NCBI GenBank assembly: GCA_014218235.1
Contig: CM024759.1
Span: forward strand, 5,534,712-5,598,711
Direction of reading: 5' to 3'
From: Colocasia esculenta
Taxonomy: Eukaryota > Streptophyta > Magnoliopsida > Alismatales > Araceae
DNA: 64,000 nt
A program made the translations under genes and the position numbers. A model generated the notes under the pieces. That model was given only the letters and a program-made list of their open reading frames with translations, was not told the DNA's origin and did no database searches. Shown in pieces: positions 9,609-20,019 of the stretch. Position 1 is the stretch's first letter. Each line of letters begins with the position of its first letter.

Positions 9609-11094
9609 GTAAAAGCTGTAGCACTGTTTTGGGGAGATGAATAGATGAATGAATGAGCCGATGTATTGAGAAGTGAAACGTCTGAGTTACAGACTCTGTG
9701 CATGTGTGAGCTTGGAGGATCCCACGAAGGGAGGGTGTGAAGCCCCACCGCCTCCTTCTTCCCCATCTCCTTCCCTCCGTCTTCTTCCCCCCCCTGCTCT
9801 GTCTCTCTTCCTCCCTCTATCTGCGTTCTCTCCCTCTCTGTCCCACTCAATTTTCTCTTTCTCTCTCTCTCTCCCCATACTCCTAATCGCGCCGCTACAC
9901 CATCGTCTGCACTCCACCACATCACCCCTGCGCAACCCAGTTCGCATGTGTCATGACGCCGCTGCCATCGCATTCCACCACTCCAGAGCCCCTGTTTGAG
10001 GTCCCTTCCGCGCACAGGAACAGCTTACCCCAGCTTCCGGGCACAGCCCACCTGCGAGCCGCCGTCGCGGGTCCCTGTCAGACGCCCCGGCCCTTCGCGA
10101 TCGCTGGCCAAGGCACGCCCCGTCAGCGCCCATTCCCCGCCAGTGCCGCTCGCGCGCGTGAGCAGGGCGCCACTCCGTCGCGACCCCCAGCCGGCTGCTT
10201 CCCTCACCGCCGTTTCTTCGCCCAGTCGCGCCCTGTTCACGTCGCCTTCCCACGCGGCCCCACCGCCTCAACCACCAGCGACACTTCCACTGTCGTCGTT
10301 CGACTCCCACGACAAAGGCCACTCACCTGCGGGACTGTGCTCACAAGACGGTTGCACCCGGTTGCACCCCACCTCCACTTCTTCAGGGCGGCTGGGGCAC
10401 CGAACCAGTGCCTGCATGACTGTTAGATGAACAATCCCGGGGCTGTGATCATTGAGGCCGAGCCACCACTGTACCTGTACCCGCCGTTCCTGCCTCACGA
10501 GTTCGCACTGCCCCGACGTCCGTGGACACCTCCTCGCCAGCATCCACGACGGTCGGTCGTCTCGCCACCTCGCACGCACCCCGTGGAACCGGTGATCACG
10601 ACACTTGCCGGACTGTCGTTGGAAGACCACAAAACCAACAGCAGCCGCCGCCAACCAGTGTCGCCTACCCCCGTCCCCGGTACGAACCCCGTTCTTCAAC
10701 GGGTCGGTAAGTCGCTATAGATCCGTCCCAAACTTGCTGGTCAGTATATGAGCATATTTGCTCCCGTGCATGAGAGAGTAGGTTAACTAGCTATAAAGCT
10801 TTTAAAATCATTGCTGGTTGTGTGACGTAAGGACCTACCTAATCAATCGAATTTGCGAATTTTGAACGTACTGCTAGCGTCCTAGACTACCGGTAGTTCT
10901 CACTACTATCGATCTGAAGCGCTTCTTTGCTGCAAGGGACGATTCGTACTGTTAGTTTCTTGTCATTTTACGTGCTTACCATCTTGTTAGACCTGTGGAG
11001 AAGCATGTGGAAACCTTTAACTTAACGTGTTCATTGCTGAAATCACTTTGGTTAACTCAAGTTATCACGTGTGTTTGTCATCCCGCATCAATTT

Positions 11095-11106
11095 TGGTAT
11101 CAGAGC
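11095..11106 (+). other. primer binding site (initiator tRNA-Met)
   Basis: TGGTATCAGAGC lies four bases after the LTR end CATCA. This is the well-known plant LTR-element primer site complementary to the 3' end of initiator methionine tRNA. Confidence 0.9.
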
Positions 11107-11255
11107 TCTTGGTTTAGATTGTCTAGGACTGTTACTTTGTGTCCGTTGTGTTCATTAAACTCGTATATCAAGCCCTTTTGTTGAGTCATACCATAGGGAG
11201 AGCTTCCTAGTTCATTCCCACCCGTAGCGGTGTTGAGTTTCACATCTCAACACCG

Positions 11256-12158
11256 ATGTCCGGTTCTCAAGCGAATGCCCCTGGGGCACCTGATGTCGCT
11301 CAGAGACTTGATCAACTTATGCTCCGTCTGGATCAGATCGAGCAACGCATGGAAAATGGGTTCACCGAGTCGGGCCGTACCGTCCAAGGTATGGCAGGTC
11401 TACTAGCTGTGTTAGAGGGACTCCCTCCAAATGCAGTTGCTGATCCTGCCCATCCACCTGCCCCATTATATCCCCCTAGAGCCGACCGAGCTGCTGTCCG
11501 CCCAGAGGCGGAAGATGACCCTGGGTTTGAGTCTTTTGCTGAGGTTGAGGACATCCCCAGACCCGTTGCTTACCCACGTAGGAGACTTGATAGGCAGTAT
11601 GATCAAGAATGGGAGGGTGATCGGAGACCTCCACGTTTTCCTAGGGATCAGGCTGCTCGATTTGATCATGATGGTCATGCGAATCCTAGGCATGACCCGG
11701 GGAGAGACCGAAATCCTAGAGGTCAGGATGATTTTGGGTATGCACCCCGGAGGCATGGATACCCGAGATATCGGGATGGTCGGGAGGATTTTGAGGAAGG
11801 ATGGAGACCCCAACCTTTCCACGGGGATCAAGACATCACCCCTGCGCAACCCAGTTCGCCTATGTCACGACGTCGCTGCCATCGCATTCCACCACTCCAG
11901 AGCCCATTCCCCGTCGGTGCCGCTCGCGCGCGTGAGCAGGGTGCCACTCCGTCGCGACCCTCAGTCGACTGCTTCCCTCACCGCTGTTCCTTCGCCCAGT
12001 CGCGCCCCTGCACGCGCCAGCACCCCGCCGCCCTGTTCACGTCGCCTTCCCACGCGGCCCCACCCATGGAAGGCAAAATCGCCAAGATCAACCCAGAATT
12101 GGTCGATCCTGGATCGGATCGGCGGCTATGGATCCGATTATGGGGGGGAAGTCCCTGA
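11256..12158 (+). CDS. retrotransposon gag N-terminus fused in frame to LTR-derived sequence
   Basis: A 300-codon ORF starts with ATG 150 bp after the primer site. Residues 1-190 look like the N-terminus of a Gypsy gag: a heptad-like DQLMLRLDQIEQRMENG region (short coiled coil), then an Arg/Asp/Pro-rich linker with repeated RDxxR and YPR motifs that normally precedes the capsid core. At base 11838 the sequence switches abruptly to a copy of the LTR 3 block (ITPAQPSSPMSRRR...), and the frame stays open through it and into a foldback element at 12065. No capsid core, zinc knuckle or polymerase follows. It is therefore a chimeric, truncated ORF. Expression is possible from the LTR, but function as gag is unlikely. 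Confidence 0.6.
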   Translation: MSGSQANAPGAPDVAQRLDQLMLRLDQIEQRMENGFTESGRTVQGMAGLLAVLEGLPPNAVADPAHPPAPLYPPRADRAAVRPEAEDDPGFESFAEVEDIPRPVAYPRRRLDRQYDQEWEGDRRPPRFPRDQAARFDHDGHANPRHDPGRDRNPRGQDDFGYAPRRHGYPRYRDGREDFEEGWRPQPFHGDQDITPAQPSSPMSRRRCHRIPPLQSPFPVGAARAREQGATPSRPSVDCFPHRCSFAQSRPCTRQHPAALFTSPSHAAPPMEGKIAKINPELVDPGSDRRLWIRLWGGSP

Positions 12159-13585
12159 GTCGGCAAACTTCCAGCTGGATTGACCAGAATCGAGTTGGAT
12201 CGGCTGGATCAAGCAGGGATCGACTGATTCCAAACTGATCCAGGTCGATCCAGACTGATCCAGGTCGATTCTCTTACTTATTTACCTGAATATCATTTAA
12301 GTAAATGTTAGTACTTGTAGTTTCATTTACTTAAGATATTACATGTAAATAAGGAAGTACCCCCATTTGAATCTAATAAAAATATCAAAAAAATCATATC
12401 TCTTACCAATAAAAATCAACTCTCCCATCGAAGAAGAAAATCACGATTTTGGTGATTTTAGCGAAATGCTAACTTTCTAATCTCTCGTAATTTAGCTTAT
12501 CTAAAAATTTAATAATTCAAATAAACCACATGGAACACTAAAAATTTAAAGTCCAGTAAAAAAAGTCAAACATGCATGTGACTTCTCCAAGGGAGCCACT
12601 CTCCTACTGACAACACTTAGTCTGCTTGAGACCTCTCAGGATTTGGTCAAACTTAAGTTATCATCATCCAAACCTCTCAGAATTTGGTCAAATTGAGCTA
12701 CCATCACCTAACTCATGACACTCATGAGTTTGGGTGATGATAGCTTAGTTTGACCAAATCCTAAGAGGTCTCAAGTAGACTTAGTGCTGTCAGTAGGAGA
12801 GCGGCTTTCTTGGAGAAGTCATATGCACGTTTGACTTTTTTTTTTTTGGACTTTAAATTTTTAGTATTTTATTGGACTTATTTGAATTATAAAATTTTAA
12901 ATATGTCAAATTATGAGAGATTAGAAAGTCGCTATTTTGATAAAATCACAAAAATTGCGATTTTCTTCTTGGATGGGAGAGTTGACTTTTTATTAGTAAG
13001 AGATGTGATTTTTTTAATATTTTTATTGGATTCAAATGGGGGATATTTCCTTATTTACATATAATATCTTAAATAAATGAAACTACAAATTTTAACATTT
13101 ACTTAAATAGTATTCAGGTCAATAATACACTAAGTTTTTAATATTTTATACTTTTCTTGTATTATTATAGTAGTAATAATACAAAATCTTATGTTTCATA
13201 TATTATGAATGCATGTATGATTGGTTTTTTATGCAAATATTAGTTCTTTCAATTTATCAGATTTTCCCTTATTTTTGCTGTTTTTTCTATTTTTTCCTGA
13301 TTTTTTTCCAAAAAAATCATTTTATAGACTGGCCGATCCAGAATCGGCCAGACTTCCCTTGGATCCATGGTATCTTGCGATCCGATCCGATCCAGGATCG
13401 AATCGAGCCTGGTCGATCCCGATCCCGATTCCGATCCTGCCTTCCATGGCCCCACCGCCTCAACCACCAGCGACACTTCCACTGTCGCCGTTCGACTCCC
13501 ACGACAAAGGCCGCTCACCTGCGGGACTGTGCTCACAAGACGGTTGCACCCCACCTCCACTTCTTCAGGGCGGCTGGGGCACCGG
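11838..13585 (+). repeat. third, rearranged copy of the LTR 3 block, split by a foldback
   Basis: From 11838 the sequence matches the LTR 3 block at about 9918-10400 (CATCACCCCTGCGCAACCCA). About 160 bp is missing at CCAGAGCCC|CATTCCCC, and a 26-bp stretch is gained (GCACGCGCCAGCACC region). The match is interrupted at 12065-13448 by an inserted foldback and then resumes (GCCTCAACCACCAGCGACAC) to about 13585. The abrupt join to gag at 11838 implies deletion or template switching in the element. Confidence 0.85.
12065..13448. mobile_element. hAT-like foldback element with 8-bp target duplication
   Basis: The 1384-bp insertion starts CATGGAAGGCA and ends TGCCTTCCATG. It is flanked on both sides by GCCCCACC (12057-12064 and 13449-13456), while the empty site occurs once in LTR 3 near 10256-10265. 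Its two halves are inverted copies that meet near 12720 (AACTCATGAC|ACTCATGAGTTT). An 8-bp duplication and CA...TG ends fit the hAT superfamily. No transposase is present, so it is non-autonomous. The minus and plus arms differ by many small changes, so it is not brand new. Confidence 0.85.
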
Positions 13586-13589
13586 AACA

Positions 13590-14102
13590 GGCAACTTTAT
13601 GTTGCCACCCTTTTTAACTGTTTTCATTGCATAATACAGTTATACATTTTTGGAATTAGCATTCAGCTCTATGTTGTGGCATAAAAATTCAGAGGGTTGG
13701 ATCCACGAGTGGGGAATGAGGGTAGATTAGGGGGAGTGTTCTGGGAGGGATCCCAGTCATCCATCATGATGGATGACTTAGATGCCTCTGCCCAAGGAAA
13801 TATCCTGCCCTATGTGAGGACTCCTGCATCCACCACAATTTCTTATCATGAGTGGACTCTTCCATGGTTGACAGAGAAATCCCATCCGGCATAGGAATGT
13901 TAAATAGGATCTCAGATGGAGCCTCTTTGCGATACGCACAGGCAAGGCCATGCAGTGCTAACTGATAACTAGGATAATGTTAAGAACTGTTAAAAAACTT
14001 GTAGGACCACCAACATATAATGAATCACGAAAGTCAGCGTTTGAATGACGAATCAGCAACAAAATAAAAAGGATATGTACACTAAGAAACGTAAAAGATT
14101 AC
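13590..14102. other. no recognisable gene
   Basis: The stretch holds one 65-codon plus-strand ORF (13697-13894, with SSIMMDDLDASAQGNILP). I do not recognise it and see no splice or codon support. The thiolase remnant starts at its right edge; the missing C-terminal thiolase exons are not here. Confidence 0.5.
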
Positions 14103-16133
14103 CTTTTCTAGGCTTTCATCCTTGTCAACAATTATTGATGGCTTTCCTCTACCTCCTGGAACTTCAACCTGTCATATATCATGAAATTATAAGACTGTAA
14201 TGCTGATGCTGATGAAGAAAATAGAACATTTCATCAGTACATGAAAATGGAAAAAATCATACTGGCACAATTTCCCATGAAAAAGCAGCACAATCTCGAG
14301 CTGCAATTCTGCGCTCATTGCTTTGAATTGCATAATTGTCCTGAAGAAGCGAATACTATATATTAGAAAATCTTAATGATTTTGAAGCTCAATTTGCAGG
14401 TAGCTGGCATCTTAGACATAAGAATGCAGCCATTCTCCTGATTCTCAAACCAGTAAAACAGAAAAGCAACAGCTACGGAAAGCATCAGACACACCACAAA
14501 AATATATAGATTTATTAGGTTCCCAGGATGCTATTAGTTACAAGAAACAATGCTAGGAATAAAACATAATATCTACCAACTGAAGCACCATAAGCTGCTG
14601 CGCAACTTTGCTTACTTTTCAGAAATAAATACACAGCTTCTTCCATTCTTTCTTTTGAGATCACTACTCACTCTAAAACTCTTGTACCATGAAACCCTGC
14701 GGTACATTTTCCCCTAGAGAAAAGATAGAAAACCTAGCCCATTTTCCTGACAAACTGACATCTTTCATTCGGTGGCAGGCTTTCAAAAACCTCAGGAGCA
14801 CACACTATTGATCTTTGTAGTGCTCAAATAGCCACACTTCGGAAACCAAAAAATGTATGTCCTGTGCTCATCTTTCACCTACACACTCGAAAAGAAAATT
14901 CTTCTTGAAGAACTCCAACAAACAACCAGAACCAGGGGTTATAATATTTTATGAATGTGTCTTTTAGAAAACCTTTAATAAATAAATCAAAGGAAGAAAA
15001 ATCCAAGAATGTTGATGTACGCATATTAGAGATACAGCTTCTACTCTAGATGGTATATTGTCCTAACAACTTACCTGCTCTTCCCTGGTTATTGAATGCT
15101 GATCGGCACATAGCTCAGCACACATTCCCATGGCATAATCATTATAAGCATCCCAGAGACCATCTTTGAGCATTCCATCAACAATTGTATCATGCCCAAA
15201 TCAAGAACCTTTTCTGCAAAAAATTGACTTCATTATCATAGTTTTGTTCATATGTGGAGAAAAAAGTCATTTCTTTGTTCTTTCTTGTTTACAACTTTCC
15301 CGACACCACAACAATAACAAAGCAAGCAACTGACCTTTTTGCAATGGAAGTTAATATCAACATACTGGAGAAACATGATATGTCAAGAAATAAAGTAATC
15401 GCTGGCAACACACATTAATGATTCTAGACATAAACACATTTCTGATAATCAGGATCGTCTAGTCTGCATTGATGGAAGAAAATGTGAAGCACACTCAAAG
15501 GAACTTCATATGCCTTACATTACACAGAACCATCCTAACCAGCTTATCACAGGGCGTTTTTAGCTATTACAACATTTTATTAGGTAAAAACAAACTTGAA
15601 GAAGAGTGTGCAAGCAGTCTCAGCAAACAATGACTTCAAACATCAGAAAAAAAATGCACCAAACCTTATCCCAGCCTTCTTGTCTTTATAATCAATTCTT
15701 CTTTTGAAAGAATATAATCATAGACGATCATGTGAACTCCTAGGTATCTAAGCTTATTCAAGGGGATGAGAGAAGATACCATCACAACAGATTCTGGATG
15801 TAGTGCTAACCTTGCTTCAGCCAAATATTTGGGTGCATTAGACATGCTTTCCACACCACCAGCAACTACAACGTCATTGATACCAAGCTGGATAGTTTGT
15901 GCTGCCAGCATTGTTGCTGTGAGGGGAAATAACATGAGGTACATCTTACATTAGATTTCAGGAAGTAGATTTAATGGCTACATTAAGCTATTATTGTCAA
16001 TGCAATGATGGTATATACCCTTCATGCCCGAAGCATAGACTTTGTTAACAGTGGTGCATACAACTGTATTAGGTATTCCAGCACCTAGTGCAGCTTGACG
16101 AGCAGGAGCCTGCCCCAAATTTGCACTCAATAT

Positions 16134-19100
16134 AGTGCAAAACTATATTTACTTTTAAAATGTGTCATTTTAATAACCAAAAAATATATTCTAATTTAAT
16201 TCAAAATTGAAAAGAAAAACCGTGCATCACATGGGTAGAAAGCTAGTTTTACAAAAATTGAAGGAGAAAACAAGTGTCAATATCAACATACCTAAAAAAA
16301 TAGGTACTGCCTCAAAATGGTGGAATAAGATCCACCCATCCTAGTTGATTTACATGATTAATCAATACAAGAAAGAGCATTGTAAAATAAGATCTAAAGT
16401 ATTTTTCTTGCTCTTCGAAGGTACCTCCACAAGCTTTATATAAAAAATAAAGAGAAATATTAAAAACAATAGTCATGTAAAATCAAATAACAAGTTAAAT
16501 GACACTTTCAATATATATCATGCAGATAGGTGAATAGCCTCCCCCATGTTCCAATAGATTTCTAATTAAATGAAGCAGATCATTATATTTTCATACATTG
16601 TAAACATTAGTTTTTGATATATTTATACGAAATGATTACACTAACATATATTTAAATAACAACGGATCCATTTTTTGTTCCATGGAAACCAAGAACATGA
16701 CACTTTATCAAATAAACGCCTACGAGATCGGTCGGACAACTTACGATGTAAGTTTCTAATAAATTTCTCCTTCATTTCCAACGACCAGAGAAAAGAATGA
16801 TGGTGGAAGTCGAAGCTCTTGCACATATCATGCATACCTATGAATATCTTTAAAATAAATAATTGTGTCATGCATAATTAAAAATTTTATCAAAATATCT
16901 TACTTTGTTAACCAACTTTCTGATAATAAATTAATAATCGATAAAAACTATCAAATTTCACTTTTTCCTGGTAATCTTTAAATACATTCCACAACCAACT
17001 TGCAAGCCGTGAAAAATCATCATCATTTTCTGAAAGGACAATGAAAGTTAAAAATAAATAACAAAATAATAATGTTGTGCATATTTTTTCAAGTAAAAAT
17101 CAGTATCATAATACCATCTATAGAAATAATAGCAATTCTTATTTCTTTCATCTCATTCACCAAAAAATATTGTGTGTATTCAAAATATTTGTCAATCCCT
17201 CTTAACTTATCTTAAAGACGAGATCTACTATTATCCTGCAAACAAAAATAAAACAAAGATATTAAATTATAATTATCTCATATTATATAAAATAAATTCA
17301 AAATTGTAAAAGAAATACTCATCTAATCAACGCTCTTGAATCTAAATACCCATTAAATTCGGACAAAACATGTTGCAAAGGTATGCCCATAATGTCGCAT
17401 GCAACAATCGACGATGCACAACCAAACACATCCGTTACTTGTGTACAAACATTTCATTATCTCAGGCACTTTTAAATCTTGAGCTTGTTTACAAGAAAAA
17501 GAAATCGAACAATTTAATTTATATGCGCCAACATCTATTTCTACTCTACAAAAACATAAACGTGATTTATATAACTTCAGATCTAAATCCTCATAAAAGT
17601 AATGTTCGAAGACTTAAAGAGATATCTGATATACACATCAATAACATTATAAAGAAAATTGTCAAACATACATACATACATTAAAATTAGACATACGCAC
17701 CTTGTTCTTGAGATAAATGGTGCCCGAAGTACGGATGGACTGTCAAGTAAAGAGATTTAGCGGATGACATGTGACAGCATATATGCTCCTGCGGATGTGC
17801 AACATGTGACAGCATACATGCTCGCATCCGCAGGAGCATGTATGCTGTCACATCTCATCTGCTAAATCTCCTTACTCGACAGTCTATCCGTACTTCGGGC
17901 ACCATCTATCTCAAGAACAAGATGCGTATGTCTAGTTTTTAATGTATGTATGTATGTATGTTTGACAATTTTCTTTCTAATGTTATTGATGTGTGTATCA
18001 GATATCTCTCCAAGTCTTCGAACATCACTTTTATGAGGATTTGGATCTGAACTTATATAAAGCACGCTTATGTTTTTATGGAGTAGAAATGGATGTTGGC
18101 GCATATAAATTAAATTGCTCGATTCCGTTTCCTTGTAAACACGCTCAAGATTTAAAAGTGCCTGAGATAATGAAATGTTTGTACACTTATCAAATAACGG
18201 ATGTATTTGGTTATGTATCGTCGATTGTTGCATACGACATTATGGGCATACCTTTGCAACATATTTTGTCTGGATTTAATGAGTATTTAGATTCAAGAGC
18301 GTTGCATGTTATTAGGTGAGTATTTCTTTTACAATTTTGAATTTATTTTATATAATATTAGATAATTATAATCTAATATCTTTGTTTCATTTTTGTTTGC
18401 AGGATAATAGTAGATCTCGTCTTTAAGCTAAGTCAAGAGGGATTGACAAATATTTTAGATACACACAATATTTTTTGGTGAATGAGATCAAAGAAATAAG
18501 AATTGCTATTATTTCTGTAGATGGTATTATGATACTGATTTTTACTTGAAAAAATATGCACAACATTATTATTTTATTATTTATTTTAACTTTCATTGTC
18601 CTTTCAGAAAATGATGATGATTTTTCAGGGCTTGCAAGTTGGTTGTAATATGCATTTAAAGGTTACCGGGAAAAAGTGAAATTTGATAGCTTTTATCGAT
18701 TATTATCAGAAAGTTAGTTAACAAAGTAAGATATTTTGATAAAATTTTTAATTATGCATGACACAATTATTTATTTTAAAGATATTCATAAGTATGCATG
18801 ATATGTGCAGGAGCATCGACTTCCACCATCATTCTTTTCTCTGGTCGTTGGAAATGAAGGAGAAATTTATTAGAAACTTACATCGCAAGTTGTTCGACCG
18901 ATCTCGTAGGCGTTTATTTGATAAAATGTCATGTTCTTGGTTTCCATGAAACAAAAAATTGGATCCGGTATTATTTAAATATATGTTAGTGTAACCATTT
19001 CGTATAAATATATCAAAACTAATGTTTACAATGTATGAAAATGTAATGATCTGCTTCATTTAATTAGAAATCTATTGAAACATGGGGGAGGCTATCCACC

Positions 19101-19496
19101 TATCTGCATGATATATATTGAAAGTGTCATTTAACTTATTATTTGATTTTACATGACTATTGTTTTTAATATTTCTGTTTATTTTTTATAGAAAGCTTGT
19201 GGAGTCACCTTCGAAGAGCAAGAAAAATACTTCAGATCTTGTTTTCCAATGCTCTTTCTTGTATTGATTAATCGTGTAAATCAACTAAGATGGGTGCATC
19301 TTATTCTACCATTTTGAGGCAGTATCTATTTTTTTTAGGTATGTTGATATTGACACTTGTTTTCTTCTTTAATTTTTGTAAAACTAACTTTCTACCCATG
19401 TGATGCACGGTTTTTCTTTTCAATTTTGAATTAAATTAGAATATATTTTTTTGGTTCTTAAAATGACACATTTTAAAGTAAATATAGTTTTGCACT
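16134..19496. mobile_element. 3.36 kb foldback (long inverted repeat) inserted in thiolase exon
   Basis: Left arm 16134-17796 and right arm about 17823-19496 are inverted copies, nearly identical over some 1.66 kb. The central loop is only about 26 bp (around 17797-17822). The ends are AGTGCAAAAC...GTTTTGCACT with AT on each side, consistent with a 2-bp target duplication. The surrounding thiolase exon reads AAC|AT|ATTG across the site. Local differences between arms include ATATGC/GTATGC near the centre and scattered substitutions. A transcript through it would form a very long double-stranded RNA. I cannot assign the superfamily. Confidence 0.9.
17993..18319 (+). pseudogene. coding-like segment within foldback arms, unidentified
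   Basis: The right arm carries a 108-codon ORF (MYQISLQVFEHHFYEDLDLN ... YLDSRALHVIR) ending at GTGAGT. About 80 bp later a TTTGTTTGCAG resembles an acceptor, with coding-like sequence beyond it (EGLTNILDTHNIF, VNEIKEIRIAIISVDG). The left arm holds the same in mirror image, and a diverged version occurs near 32901-33131 (YQVMDVFGYLSPIIGHNI). This could be a captured gene fragment or a decayed element protein. I do not recognise the family. Confidence 0.3.
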
Positions 19497-19899
19497 ATGT
19501 TACTAAGAACCAGAGAGAAGTCAGCTTCTTCTTGGGATCTTGGATTAACTTCTGGCTGCAAGATAGGAAACCAAAAAAATGAAGATCTTCATCATAAACA
19601 AATCAATTTATATATAGAGATAGAGAGAGGAGTTGTTGATGTGTATACGTGGGTCTCTATGTTCTTTGACATATAATTTATATCTTTACCTGTCACTCGA
19701 GAAAGTATCTACTAAATACCCACCTCCAACAGCAGAAATGATATCAAGAGTCAATTCCAATAAACCAAGAAAACCATTAGGGGTACAAACTTAGGTATTG
19801 ACAAGAATGCACAAGTTTTGGCAGTATTCAATAGTTAAATATCATAGGATACCCAAACCATTTATATTATGTTGCATCATGACATTGTCACTTAAAAAC

Positions 19900-20010
19900 A
19901 AACCATTACTAGTTCTAAACTTTCACCAAGTACAAACCCCTGAATAGCTGCGACAAATGGCTTCTTAGCATCTGAAAAATTCAGTACATTCAAAGATATT
20001 TGTTTCCCAA
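19900..20010 (-). pseudogene. exon of peroxisomal multifunctional protein (enoyl-CoA hydratase part), decayed
   Basis: The minus strand encodes ISLNVLNFSDAKKPFVAAIQ then GFVLGESLELVM. In plant MFP2/AIM1-type multifunctional proteins this segment reads ...DAKKP-VAAI-GLALGGGLELAM, the strand that forms the oxyanion hole and substrate pocket of the hydratase domain. Here the GGG run is GES, so activity is unlikely. The exon lies just upstream, in the same orientation, of the thiolase remnant. A donor GTTTGT follows VM. I could not find the other exons with confidence. Confidence 0.6.
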
Positions 20011-20019
20011 GATTCAGTA

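Larger units (their letters stand above)
8371..10139. repeat. 1020-bp tandem duplication with nested 270-bp duplication
   Basis: GCTTTGGTATATCGTCGTCG occurs at 8371 and again at 9391, starting about 750 bp of near-identical sequence. The first copy is longer by about 270 bp because the block starting CAATTTTCTCTTTCTC is itself doubled (8829 and about 9103; third occurrence 9847). Differences between copies are a few point changes and length changes in C and CT runs, so the event is recent. The junction lies at CCCATTCCCC|GCTTTGG. Confidence 0.95.
8334..11090 (+). mobile_element. LTR 3, internally duplicated long LTR
   Basis: The 3' end is firm: CCCGCATCA at 11082-11090 is followed after four bases by the primer site TGGTATCAGAGC. 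The 5' end is estimated at TGGTGGGGACAC (8334), because the next stretch aligns with the start of the solo LTR at 22695 (both carry ACAC...CGAG/GTGC...TTCGACCCG). The basic LTR would be about 1.7 kb but has been lengthened by a 1020-bp tandem duplication and an internal 270-bp duplication. Two TATA-like boxes (8580, 9601) result. Low-complexity C/T tracts near 8745-8870 and 9770-9875 are part of the unit. Pro/Ser-rich ORFs here repeat from copy to copy and look non-coding. Confidence 0.75.
14103..19555 (-). pseudogene. acetyl-CoA C-acetyltransferase (acetoacetyl-CoA thiolase), inactive truncated copy
   Basis: On the minus strand, exons with correct GT-AG borders rebuild the middle of plant cytosolic acetoacetyl-CoA thiolase, which joins two acetyl-CoA at the start of the mevalonate pathway. 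The exons are: 19498-19555 plus 16019-16131 (LSANLGQAPARQAALGAG, TTVNKVYASGMK), split by the 3.36 kb foldback; 15811-15916 (QLGINDVVVAGGVESMSN); 15075-15213 (DGMLKDGLWDAYNDYAMG); 14263-14340 (AIQSNERRIAARD); 14103-14168 (VEVPGGRGKPSIIVDKDE). Two defects are fatal. The nucleophilic Cys of VNKVCASG is Tyr (codon 16035-16037), and Arg in EARKGSRFGHD is TGA (15201-15203). The N-terminal exons and the C-terminal half with the His and second Cys catalytic motifs are missing. Good splice sites with only a few coding defects suggest moderately recent death. The 19498-19555 piece aligns only partly (VNP, QE, N) and is the least certain exon. Confidence 0.88.

Noticed and set aside
8580..10430. Overlapping Pro/Ser-rich ORFs up to 157 codons
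   Set aside because: They repeat with the tandem duplication, are open in several frames at once, and lie in LTR sequence upstream of the primer site. Composition explains them.
16641..18949. Two separate small genes for the paired ORFs at 16641-16871 and 18758-18949
   Set aside because: They are the same sequence in the two inverted arms of the foldback, in mirror image, with no recognised domain.
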